This document shows, piece by piece, positions 6,709 to 13,965 of a stretch of 18,652 nt of DNA. The stretch covers positions 1 through 18,652 of the forward strand of contig DAOWMA010000006.1 of NCBI GenBank assembly GCA_030643345.1, read 5' to 3'. The first letter of the stretch is position 1, and each line of letters starts with the position of its first letter. The DNA is from Spirochaetaceae bacterium. Its GTDB lineage: Bacteria > Spirochaetota > Spirochaetia > B11-G9. The position numbers and the translations under genes were made by a program. The notes beneath the pieces are model-generated. The model saw only the letters and a list, made by a program, of their open reading frames with translations. It made no database searches and was not told where the DNA came from.

Positions 6709-7802
6709 GTGATAATTTAAACTTATTAATTGAGAGTTCTCCGCAAATAAAGCAATCAGGTTCAACTGCTTCTGTTATGTGGGCGGTAACCATTTGTCTG
6801 CTTCCGGCCGGTATATGGGGAGTCTGGGTATTTGGTATCAGAGTACTGGGTGTTTTGTTTGCATCTATAATTGCAGCTGTTATCGCAGAGGCAGCTATGG
6901 CTTATCTTGTTAAAAAAAATACCATTCAGGATGGAAGTGCAGTTTTAACCGGTTTGCTTATCGGGTTTAATATGCCCCCTTCCGTCCCTTATTATATACC
7001 TGTTGTAGCATCTGTTTTTGCAATTGTTATTGTAAAGTGGACCTTTGGAGGATTAGGCGGCAATTTTATGAACCCTGCTCTTGCAGGGCGTGTCTTTGTC
7101 TTCTTTTCATGGACAGGGCCCATGACAAAATGGACAATGCCCGCTGTTTTAACACGTATAGATGCTGTTACAACAGCATCTCCATTGGGAGCTGTGAAAT
7201 CAGGACTTTTGGAATATACCGGATCCGCTGATGGCCCGGCCCGTTTTCTCTCTGAAGCAGGTTATCCGCATTCGGTGATGGATACCGGCATTACATCATG
7301 GTTAAACAGTAATTTCGGGTTCAGTTTGTCTGACGGTTATGTTGATATGTTTGTTGGAAATATACCTGGCAGTATTGGAGAGGTATCGGTTTTACTTTTA
7401 CTTCTTGGGAGTATTTATCTTTTTATCCGCAAGATAATTACATGGGAAATCCCTGTTTCATATATTGCAGTCTTTGGATTATTAATATGGATTTTTGGCG
7501 GTACCCGTTTTTCAGATGGTTCTTATTTTAACGGGGATGTCCTTTTCCATCTTTTTACCGGTGGTCTTTTTCTTGGTGCACTCTATATGGCGACAGATAT
7601 GGTTACATCCCCTCTTACCAGTAAGGGCATGTTAATATATGGTGCCGGGGCCGGCCTTCTTACATTTCTTATACGAATATATGGATCATTTCCGGAAGGA
7701 GTTTCACTTGCTATAATTCTAATGAATATCTTTGTTCCAATGATTGATCAGTATACAAAACCAAAACGTTTCGGAATTGAGACAAAGAAGGTCGTAAAAT
7801 GA
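6705..7802 (+). CDS. rnfD: Rnf complex subunit D (membrane, flavin-carrying)
   Basis: RnfD is an integral membrane subunit (365 residues) of the NqrB/RnfD family that carries covalent FMN and lies on the electron path linked to ion transport. About ten hydrophobic segments are visible, along with the family patches 'DGSAVLTGLLIGFNMPP' (76-92), 'KWTFGGLGGNFMNPALAGR' (111-129) and 'ATDMVTSPLTSKG' (296-308). The expected flavinylation site reads 'DAVTTAS' (153-159), so Ser159 stands where the attached residue is normally Thr. The gene overlaps rnfC and rnfG by four bases each (ATGA), consistent with translational coupling of equal subunits. No ApbE flavin transferase is seen in this window. Confidence 0.95.
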   Translation: MSDNLNLLIESSPQIKQSGSTASVMWAVTICLLPAGIWGVWVFGIRVLGVLFASIIAAVIAEAAMAYLVKKNTIQDGSAVLTGLLIGFNMPPSVPYYIPVVASVFAIVIVKWTFGGLGGNFMNPALAGRVFVFFSWTGPMTKWTMPAVLTRIDAVTTASPLGAVKSGLLEYTGSADGPARFLSEAGYPHSVMDTGITSWLNSNFGFSLSDGYVDMFVGNIPGSIGEVSVLLLLLGSIYLFIRKIITWEIPVSYIAVFGLLIWIFGGTRFSDGSYFNGDVLFHLFTGGLFLGALYMATDMVTSPLTSKGMLIYGAGAGLLTFLIRIYGSFPEGVSLAIILMNIFVPMIDQYTKPKRFGIETKKVVK

Positions 7803-8353
7803 AAGAAGTGGTCAAAACGGGTGGAAAACTTGCTGTCATTTGTGCAGTTGCAGCCATTGCTCTCGGCGTTGTAAATGCCGTAACAGAACCTAAGATTGCT
7901 GCGGCAAGAGCAGCAAGACTGGAAGAAGCACTCAGTGAGTTATCAGTTGGATTGAATATTGGCCAATATGTTGAAAGTGATAATCAGAATGGAATAAACG
8001 GTTACTATCCTTTATCTGATGCAGGAAATGTAGATGCCTATATTGTTGATGTTACAGGTGCCGGCTATGCCGGAGACCTGGGCCTCCTTACCACAATATC
8101 TCTTGAAGGAGAGGTCCTGGCAGCTGCTCTCATGGAAGATTCAGAGACACCGGGCCTTGGTAAAGAAGCGGAGAATGCTTCGTATATGAAAATGTATATT
8201 GGTACCGGAAAAGATTCTGTTATTCCTTCCAGTAAAAGTCATTTAAACCCTGCGGATGCTGATGCTATAACAGGTGCAAGTATAACTTTTGTTGGAATTG
8301 GGAAAGCATTAAATGAAGCTGCAGATTTTGTCGGCCAAATAGGGGGAATGTAG
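7799..8353 (+). CDS. rnfG: Rnf complex subunit G (FMN-carrying electron transfer subunit)
   Basis: This 184-residue protein has one N-terminal membrane helix (about 8-28) and an FMN-binding domain expected outside the cytoplasm. Family features are 'AYIVDVTGAGYAGDLGLL' (80-97), 'EDSETPGLGKEAEN' (113-126) and the flavin-attachment motif 'DAITGAS' (155-161). The acceptor position is Ser161 where most RnfG/NqrC proteins have Thr. It starts at the ATGA overlap with rnfD with AAGG upstream. Its TAG stop shares one base with the GTG start of rnfE. It is slightly short for RnfG but has no obvious deletion in the domain. Confidence 0.93.
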   Translation: MKEVVKTGGKLAVICAVAAIALGVVNAVTEPKIAAARAARLEEALSELSVGLNIGQYVESDNQNGINGYYPLSDAGNVDAYIVDVTGAGYAGDLGLLTTISLEGEVLAAALMEDSETPGLGKEAENASYMKMYIGTGKDSVIPSSKSHLNPADADAITGASITFVGIGKALNEAADFVGQIGGM

Positions 8354-8973
8354 TGCTTAAAGAGTTTACAAAGGGGCTGATTAAAGAGAACCCTGTTTTT
8401 ATTATTGTTCTTGGATTATGCCCTGCACTTGGTGTTTCCACCAAAGTTATTAATTCATTAGGTATGGGTGCAGGTGTAATATTTGTTCTTCTTGGATCAA
8501 ATATTTTTGTTTCACTTTTAAAGGATTTTATTCCCGATAAGGTTAGAATACCGGCATATATAGTAATAATTGCCTCTTTTGTAACAATTGTGGAGATGGT
8601 GATGGAAGCATTTATTCCAGCATTATACGATAGTCTTGGTGTTTTTGTACCTCTTATAGTTGTTAACTGTATTATTTTGGGCAGAGCAGAGGCTTTTGCA
8701 AACAAAAATACAATAAAAGCTTCCATCCTGGATGCTCTTGGAATGGGTATTGGATTTACTCTTGCTTTAATCTTAATTGCTCTTATTCGTGAAGTTTTCG
8801 GTCTTGGAACAATAACTCTTTTTCCAATTGGCAGTTTTTCAGGTGTAATTGAAATACCGGGTCTGGTAGATTCTCCTGTAAGGGTATTTGGTCTGGCCGC
8901 CGGGGCTCTTCTGGTTATGGGTTTTTTAAAGGCCCTGTTTACATGGATTGAAGACATCAGGAGGGTTAAGTAA
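8353..8973 (+). CDS. rnfE: Rnf complex subunit E (membrane)
   Basis: RnfE is one of two homologous six-helix membrane subunits that, with RnfA, holds a 2Fe-2S cluster within the membrane. The 206 residues contain 'ENPVFIIVLGLCPALGVST' (12-30) with Cys23 and 'VVNCIILGRAEAFA' (103-116) with Cys106, the two conserved cysteines of this subunit. The C-terminal loop between the last helices is the usual RnfE length. The start is GTG at 8353, overlapping the rnfG TAG by one base, with AGGGGGA about seven bases upstream. The downstream TAATG junction with rnfA again shares one base. Confidence 0.95.
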   Translation: MLKEFTKGLIKENPVFIIVLGLCPALGVSTKVINSLGMGAGVIFVLLGSNIFVSLLKDFIPDKVRIPAYIVIIASFVTIVEMVMEAFIPALYDSLGVFVPLIVVNCIILGRAEAFANKNTIKASILDALGMGIGFTLALILIALIREVFGLGTITLFPIGSFSGVIEIPGLVDSPVRVFGLAAGALLVMGFLKALFTWIEDIRRVK

Positions 8974-9563
8974 TGAGTTATATTGGAATAATAATAACAT
9001 TTGTATTTATAAATAATTTTATTCTTACGCAGTTCCTTGGTTTGTGCCCGTTTATCGGAGTTTCAAAAGATGTTGAATCTGCAGTAGGTATGGGTTTTGC
9101 AGTTACTTTTGTAATGGCTATGGCTTCAATTGCTTCATGGATAATATATCATTATGTACTTGTTCCCCTGGATATAGTTTTCCTGCAGACAATAAGTTTT
9201 ATTCTTGTAATAGCGGCACTTGTGCAGCTTGTAGAACTGGTAATACAAAAAATATCTCCTGCCCTGTATAAGGCACTTGGTATTTTTCTTCCTCTCATTA
9301 CAACTAATTGTGCAGTACTTGGAATTGCACTTATAAATGTCAGAAATGATTATAATGCTCTGGAAAGTTTTATAGCAGGTATTGCAGCAGGTCTTGGTTT
9401 TCTTCTTGCAATTCTTTTAATGTCAACAATCAGAGCAAAACTGGATTCAGAATGGATCCCCAAACCTTTTAGAGGTATTCCTATAGCATTTGTTACCGGT
9501 GGACTTATGGCTTTGGCATTTATGGCCTTCGATAACGCATTATTAAACAATCTGCTTGGATAG
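8973..9563 (+). CDS. rnfA: Rnf complex subunit A (membrane)
   Basis: RnfA is the homologous partner of RnfE with inverted topology; each contributes two cysteines to a shared 2Fe-2S cluster in the membrane. The 196 residues contain 'NNFILTQFLGLCPFIGVSK' (14-32) with Cys25 and 'LPLITTNCAVLGIAL' (106-120) with Cys113, plus the C-terminal 'PKPFRGIPIAFVTGGLMALAF' region. The strong AGGAGGG ribosome-binding site is inside the end of rnfE. Length is standard for the family (about 193 residues). Confidence 0.96.
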   Translation: MSYIGIIITFVFINNFILTQFLGLCPFIGVSKDVESAVGMGFAVTFVMAMASIASWIIYHYVLVPLDIVFLQTISFILVIAALVQLVELVIQKISPALYKALGIFLPLITTNCAVLGIALINVRNDYNALESFIAGIAAGLGFLLAILLMSTIRAKLDSEWIPKPFRGIPIAFVTGGLMALAFMAFDNALLNNLLG

Positions 9564-9577
9564 TATCAGGAGATCAT

Positions 9578-10432
9578 ATGGTTTTTATTAAGATATTTTA
9601 TGCATTTATTTCTGTAACTCTTATGGGAGGAATACTGGGGATAGGTCTTGCAATTGCAGCAAGACTTCTCGTTGTAAAAAAAGATGAAAGGGTCAATGCT
9701 TTGGAAGAAATACTTCCAGGTGCCAACTGTGGTGCATGTGGTTTTCCAGGTTGTTCCGGTTATGCTGAAGGTATCGTTAATGAAGATGCAGATATCAACC
9801 TATGCAGCCCCGGGGGGCCTGCTGTTCTTGCGAAGATTGCAGAAATAATGGGCAAAGAGGCTGTTTCATCAGGTGAAAAGATAGTAGCTCAGGTCCATTG
9901 CAGAGGTAATAGAGATACATCAGTTTATACATACAACTATAAGGGAATTGAGGACTGTAATGCCATGTATTCCATGTTTGGAGGAGATAAAGATTGTAAA
10001 TACAGCTGTCTTGCCCGTGGTAGTTGTATAAAAGTTTGTCCGGTGGATGCAATAAGCAGGGACGAAAAAAATCGAATATGGGTTAATAAAAATCTATGTA
10101 TCAGCTGTGAGAAGTGTGTAGATGTTTGTCCTACCGGTGCTATGCAGATGATTCCTTATAGTGCAGATGCAATTGTTGCCTGTAATTCACTGGATAAAGG
10201 TGGAAAAGTAAAGAAATATTGCTCAGTAGGGTGTATTGGGTGTAAAATATGTGAAAAGAAATCCCCTGAAGGTGGATTTGTTGTAGAAAACTTTCTTGCA
10301 ACTATTAATTATGATATGAAAGGTGACCGTAGCGGTGCTATGGATAGCTGTCCTGCAAAGTGTATAATAGCAGCAGATACAGCGGAATTAACTATACCTG
10401 AGGTAGAGGAAACGCAAAAAGTTAATGAATAG
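9578..10432 (+). CDS. rnfB: Rnf complex subunit B (multi-cluster ferredoxin subunit)
   Basis: RnfB accepts electrons from reduced ferredoxin. The 284 residues have an N-terminal membrane anchor (about 5-30) and a 4Fe-4S domain with Cys51/54/59/76 ('CGACGFPGC'). A pair of ferredoxin motifs follows: Cys140/144/150/154 ('CKYSCLARGSCIKVCPVDA') and Cys174/177/180/184 ('CISCEKCVDVCPTGA'). Further cysteines at 202, 215, 219, 222, 225, 258 and 262 suggest one or two extra clusters, as in the longer RnfB forms of anaerobes rather than the short gammaproteobacterial one. An AGGAG ribosome-binding site (9568-9572) lies five bases before the ATG. The 3' end overlaps the GH57 gene by eight bases. Together with rnfC, D, G, E and A this completes a CDGEAB-order operon. 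Confidence 0.95.
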   Translation: MVFIKIFYAFISVTLMGGILGIGLAIAARLLVVKKDERVNALEEILPGANCGACGFPGCSGYAEGIVNEDADINLCSPGGPAVLAKIAEIMGKEAVSSGEKIVAQVHCRGNRDTSVYTYNYKGIEDCNAMYSMFGGDKDCKYSCLARGSCIKVCPVDAISRDEKNRIWVNKNLCISCEKCVDVCPTGAMQMIPYSADAIVACNSLDKGGKVKKYCSVGCIGCKICEKKSPEGGFVVENFLATINYDMKGDRSGAMDSCPAKCIIAADTAELTIPEVEETQKVNE

Positions 10433-12326
10433 AATTAAACTGGCGTTTGGTATTTATAACAGTCAGCCTGTTGGTAGTACAAATGATCAGTTAGAAACAG
10501 TTTATAAAAACTCATATAGATCGTTTTTAAAGTTGTTATATGCATTTCCTAAAGTAAAAGCTGCTGTTTTTTACTCCGGGGTAGTCCTTGAATGGTTCGA
10601 GGATAAGCATCCTGAAATATTTTTAATTATAAATGAGATGATAAAACGTCATCAGATAGAACTTATTGGCGGACCATATTATAATCCCGTTTTATCTGTA
10701 ATTCCAAATAAAGATAGAATAAGCCAGATAGAGTATCTGACTACTTACATTAGAAAGCACTTTGGGAAAAGACCACGGGGATGCTGGATACCGGAAAAAA
10801 TTTGGGAACCAAACTTAAGTTCAAGTATTAAAAACAGCGGGATGGAATATACTTTTCTGGATGATACGGTTTTTAAAAATGCGGGAATCAATGGAGATGA
10901 TCTGAATAAGGTCTATATAACTGAGGACCAGGGGAAATACATCCATGTTTTTCCGATTGATAAAGGGTTTTCTGAGGATTTTACTGATCCTGAACTGATA
11001 GTTAATTCACTTCTGAAACTTCTTGAAAATGGTAATTCGGAAGTATGCACAATGATGATTGACGGGAATAGCAGGATTACTGCTGATTCCTGCAGCAAGG
11101 GCGGATGGTTTGAGAAGTTTTTTGAACTTTTAACTGAGAATGCAAGACGTATACAAACAATAAATCCGGGCAGATATATACGAACTCTTGGAGCTGTTGG
11201 AAAAGTATACTTTCCATGTACTGCTGAAGAAGGGTATTTTAAACAGAATTTCACAAAGTATTCTGAAAGTAATCTTATTTATTCGAAGATGATCTATATA
11301 AATAATTTAGCAAGCCAGGTGAAAAGGGATAAAATCAGGAAAAAAAATGCACGGGAAGAGATTATGAAAAGTCAGTGCAATGCCCCTTACTGGCATAATG
11401 AACTTCCGGGTATATATGATAATAATTTAAGAAAAGCTGCATACACTCATTTAATTAATGCTGAAAAAAGTACAAGAGAAAAGGGGATTTTCCATACTTC
11501 CCTTAGTAATCATGATTTTGACTTTGATGGAGGGGATGAGTATATCTATCAGGGACAGTATATAAACGCATATGTGCATAAAAAGGGTGGAGTATTATTT
11601 GAATTGGATTATCTTGTAAATTCGTGGAATTATCTTGATACAATGTCCAGGTACAGAGAGTCGTATCATAGACCCGAACATGAAAAAAACGGATTTGACT
11701 GGTATTCAAGGAATGCATTTATAGATCATTTTATTGAAGATGAGTGTAGTATTAAAGATTTTGCAAGTATGAATTACAGGGAATTGGGGACTTTTGTAAA
11801 TACTGAATATACGCTTACAGATCTTGATAGAGATCGCAAAACACTTGATTTAAAGGCAAAAGGATCGGTAACTGTAGATAGAATCTCCAATAATCTTCAA
11901 ATTTTGAAGACCTATGATTTTAAGAAAAATTCGATACAGGTAGAATATAAAATTAATAATATATCCGGAAACGATATCGAAACAAACTTTGCTTCGGAAA
12001 TAAATTTTTCACTAAATAAAACTTCCAACAATTTAATAATAAAAACCGGTAATGCAGATAATCAGATAGAAATTGAAAGAAAATATTTTAAAGCAGATGA
12101 TATAAGTGAGATTACAATACATGAAGAAAAGAAAAAAGTTACAATGTCTGTTTCCGGTTCAGATAATTTTTCTCTATGGGAATTCCCTGTTGAAACTATA
12201 ACAAAACGATTGGAGAAGATTGAAGCGATCTACCAGTCAACATGTTTTCTTCTTCGCTGGCCTATAAAAATTAAACCAGATAAAACCTGGACAACTTCAG
12301 TAACAGTAAAGCTGGAAAAGAAGTAG
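10425..12326 (+). CDS. GH57 family 4-alpha-glucanotransferase/amylase-like protein
   Basis: The 633 residues match GH57 4-alpha-glucanotransferases in layout: an N-terminal catalytic barrel, a central helical DUF1925-like part ('CNAPYWHNELPGIY', 318-331) and a C-terminal DUF1926-like beta domain (about 370-633, with 'LFELDYLVNSWNYLDT'). The likely substrate is intracellular alpha-glucan (glycogen or maltodextrin); there is no signal peptide. Region 2 'IELIGGPYYNPVLSVIP' (78-94) is well kept. The nucleophile candidate is Glu124 in 'WIPEKIWEP', and the acid/base candidate is Asp213 in 'MIDGNS'. Two motifs are altered: the usual HQP is 'SQP' (13-15), and the expected DGEKFG segment is missing after Asp213. 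Activity or specificity may therefore differ. The ATG lies inside the end of rnfB (eight-base overlap), so it is the last gene of the Rnf operon. Confidence 0.8.
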   Translation: MNRIKLAFGIYNSQPVGSTNDQLETVYKNSYRSFLKLLYAFPKVKAAVFYSGVVLEWFEDKHPEIFLIINEMIKRHQIELIGGPYYNPVLSVIPNKDRISQIEYLTTYIRKHFGKRPRGCWIPEKIWEPNLSSSIKNSGMEYTFLDDTVFKNAGINGDDLNKVYITEDQGKYIHVFPIDKGFSEDFTDPELIVNSLLKLLENGNSEVCTMMIDGNSRITADSCSKGGWFEKFFELLTENARRIQTINPGRYIRTLGAVGKVYFPCTAEEGYFKQNFTKYSESNLIYSKMIYINNLASQVKRDKIRKKNAREEIMKSQCNAPYWHNELPGIYDNNLRKAAYTHLINAEKSTREKGIFHTSLSNHDFDFDGGDEYIYQGQYINAYVHKKGGVLFELDYLVNSWNYLDTMSRYRESYHRPEHEKNGFDWYSRNAFIDHFIEDECSIKDFASMNYRELGTFVNTEYTLTDLDRDRKTLDLKAKGSVTVDRISNNLQILKTYDFKKNSIQVEYKINNISGNDIETNFASEINFSLNKTSNNLIIKTGNADNQIEIERKYFKADDISEITIHEEKKKVTMSVSGSDNFSLWEFPVETITKRLEKIEAIYQSTCFLLRWPIKIKPDKTWTTSVTVKLEKK

Positions 12327-12357
12327 TAGAAACGCAATATATTGCGTCTCTACTACT
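12322..12357. terminator. Long intergenic hairpin between convergent genes, containing both stop codons
   Basis: AGTAGTAGA (12322-12330) pairs with TCTACTACT (12349-12357), and after one A/C mismatch ACGCAA (12332-12337) pairs with TTGCGT (12342-12347), leaving a TATA loop. That makes 15 base pairs with one mismatch. The left arm contains the GH57 TAG stop and the right arm contains the TAG stop of the minus-strand gene. Downstream on the minus strand is a T-rich TCTTTTCC; the plus strand has no T-run. It probably ends transcription in at least the minus direction, possibly both. Confidence 0.65.
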
Positions 12358-13573
12358 CGTTATGTAAAATATATAAAAGCTCATTTATCCACGGTTCTGT
12401 TTCTTTTTCCAGTTCTTTCCCTGTTAAAATGAATTCCATGAAAGATTTTTGGTATTTGTTTTGAAAAAACAGTATCTGGCCTCTATAATAATGAGCTTTA
12501 AGCTCAATATTCTCAGAGTGCTGAACTCTTAAAAGATTAGAAATAAGGTCATAAGCTATGCTCCAGTTTTGGTTTTTAAAATCACTTTCAAGTATTCTTT
12601 TAAGTTGATATTCTTCACTATTCTCAGATATAGCAATATCCTGGGAGAGGATTACCGGTTTTAGTTCAATCTTTTCTTTAGTATAGATATTTTTTAAAAT
12701 ATTATTAACAGCTGTAGTGGATTCAAAGGTTAAATTATACTCAACAGGTAATTTTGAGGAGTTGTTTAAAAGAGTTTTGCCGGTATCTATACTGGAGTTA
12801 AGTTCCAAATAGGGAAGTGGTTGGTTTCTTAGAGTTTCCCGTGATTCAATTTCCAGAGGTGAAATTCCCTGTTCGACTACTACACTGTATTCTGTTAGGT
12901 TCCTGCCTGGATTAAACAAATACCTGCCTGATTTTGCAAGTTCCGAGTCCATAACAGCATAATAATATGAAATACCCGGAATAGGGTGATCGGTATAATT
13001 TCCATTTGAAGAAGGAATTGTTGCAATAAGTGAAGCCTTCACAAGGTCCTTATATTTAACAATAGGGATAGTGCTTCTATAGATAATAAGATACCTGTCC
13101 GCTTTTGAACTTTTAAAACTAAGCTCTACTGTGTTCTCTGTTGATACTGTCGCAATATCAGTGATTACGGTTGCAAGTGCATCAGGAGAAACAACAGAAA
13201 GAATATCGGCGGGTATGGAAGTAATGTTTTTGTAGGGAATAAATAAATTATAAGGTTTATTTTCAGAATCCAGTGCCAGAACTGCATAATAATATTTACC
13301 AGGAATTCCCGGATAATCAATGAAATATTCATTACCGGTATTTACTTCACCAATAAGTTGTGCATTCTTAAAATTGTTATTATTTATTTCAGATGTATGC
13401 CTGTAAACAAAATAATTTTTAACATTTTCCGGTGAATCGATCCACGAGAGCCTTATAAGATGTTCCTCAGCAGCACTTGTAAGCTTTGAAACAAAATGAT
13501 TCTGAAACTCCTCAGCATGAACGGAGAACAGAACAGTGGATACAAAGAATAATAATATATATATATTTTTCAT
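12353..13573 (-). CDS. Secreted protein with two fibronectin-III-like modules
   Basis: This 406-residue exported protein of unknown function has a signal peptide (1-20, 'LFSVHA|EE'). Two repeated beta-rich modules lie at about 30-110 and 140-215. Each has a 'YxVYR/IIYRS' strand and ends 'DYPGIPGKYYYAVLALDS' or 'DHPIPGISYYYAVMDSE', a pattern typical of fibronectin type III folds. The C-terminal 100 residues (about 310-400) look helical and TPR-like ('HYYRGQILFFQNKYQKSFMEF'), suggesting protein contacts in the periplasm. The ATG at 13573 has only a weak TAAAG ribosome-binding site but a well-spaced promoter upstream. It is convergent with the Rnf operon and divergent from the Cas2-like gene. 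No enzymatic motif was seen. Confidence 0.7.
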   Translation of the reverse strand: MKNIYILLFFVSTVLFSVHAEEFQNHFVSKLTSAAEEHLIRLSWIDSPENVKNYFVYRHTSEINNNNFKNAQLIGEVNTGNEYFIDYPGIPGKYYYAVLALDSENKPYNLFIPYKNITSIPADILSVVSPDALATVITDIATVSTENTVELSFKSSKADRYLIIYRSTIPIVKYKDLVKASLIATIPSSNGNYTDHPIPGISYYYAVMDSELAKSGRYLFNPGRNLTEYSVVVEQGISPLEIESRETLRNQPLPYLELNSSIDTGKTLLNNSSKLPVEYNLTFESTTAVNNILKNIYTKEKIELKPVILSQDIAISENSEEYQLKRILESDFKNQNWSIAYDLISNLLRVQHSENIELKAHYYRGQILFFQNKYQKSFMEFILTGKELEKETEPWINELLYILHNE

Positions 13574-13580
13574 TACTTTA

Positions 13581-13609
13581 AAATTATCGGTTAAAAGGAT
13601 TTACTTCAA
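13581..13609 (-). promoter_or_regulatory. Predicted promoter for the fibronectin-like gene
   Basis: On the minus strand TTGAAG (13609-13604), a 17-base spacer and TAATTT (13586-13581) form a good sigma-70 match. The -10 lies only seven bases from the ATG at 13573, so the leader would be extremely short or absent. Confidence 0.5.
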
Positions 13610-13625
13610 TAGCTGAGTTAAGGGT

Positions 13626-13654
13626 TTGACAGAAAAAATACTTCTTAATATTAT
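13626..13654 (+). promoter_or_regulatory. Strong predicted promoter immediately before the Cas2-like gene
   Basis: The perfect -35 TTGACA (13626-13631), a 17-base spacer and TATTAT (13649-13654) form a near-consensus promoter. Only six bases separate the -10 from the ATG at 13661, so transcription should begin at or next to the A of the start codon. It probably also drives prfB and the genes after it, because the gap to prfB is only 32 bases. Confidence 0.7.
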
Positions 13655-13660
13655 ATAGAT

Positions 13661-13933
13661 ATGTTTGTATCAATTGTCTGTGAAATATCAAATGATGATA
13701 ATAAGATTGCGGTAAATCATCTTCTTATGGAGTATGGATTTAAACAGATATTTGAAACACTGCATGAATCTGTTACAATAAAAGAGAAAGAACTGGCCAG
13801 GTTGAAAAGAGATATAGACAGACGCACAGATGCATACGATTCTGTTAGAATGTACCAGTATCCTTTAAATGAAACAATGGTTATTACCACATTGCGTGAA
13901 AAAAAATGGCGAAGGGTTATTGTAAAGAAATAA
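13661..13933 (+). CDS. Small Cas2-fold-like protein, orphan (no CRISPR genes nearby)
   Basis: This 90-residue protein has the secondary-structure rhythm of Cas2/VapD-like ferredoxin folds. It opens with a beta strand 'MFVSIVCEIS' (1-10) where Cas2 has 'vYDI'. An amphipathic helix 'NKIAVNHLLMEYGFKQIFE' (14-32) follows, then a charged helix (about 41-55) and 'DSVRMYQYPL' (59-68), strikingly like the 'DSVRIYPL' strand of Cas2. The metal-binding Asp of Cas2 is Glu8 here. It is not near any cas1, repeat array or effector, so a CRISPR role is unlikely. The similarity is seen by eye and unconfirmed. The start has no ribosome-binding site, and a near-perfect promoter sits seven bases upstream, which points to a leaderless mRNA. 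It is probably co-transcribed with prfB. Confidence 0.65.
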   Translation: MFVSIVCEISNDDNKIAVNHLLMEYGFKQIFETLHESVTIKEKELARLKRDIDRRTDAYDSVRMYQYPLNETMVITTLREKKWRRVIVKK

Positions 13934-13965
13934 AAATAGTATTTTTTCTAAATACGGGGAATTTT

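Noticed and set aside
8265..8957. Minus-strand open frame of 230 codons opposite rnfE
   Set aside because: It is antisense to an unmistakable rnfE, is rich in Ile/Thr/Pro as expected from a reverse-read membrane gene, and lacks a ribosome-binding site.
11503..11718. Minus-strand open frame of 71 codons inside the GH57 gene
   Set aside because: It is antisense to a conserved GH57 region and shows no initiation signals or recognisable features.
13661..13933. CRISPR locus around the Cas2-like gene
   Set aside because: No repeat-spacer array, cas1 or effector gene was seen on either strand in the window.
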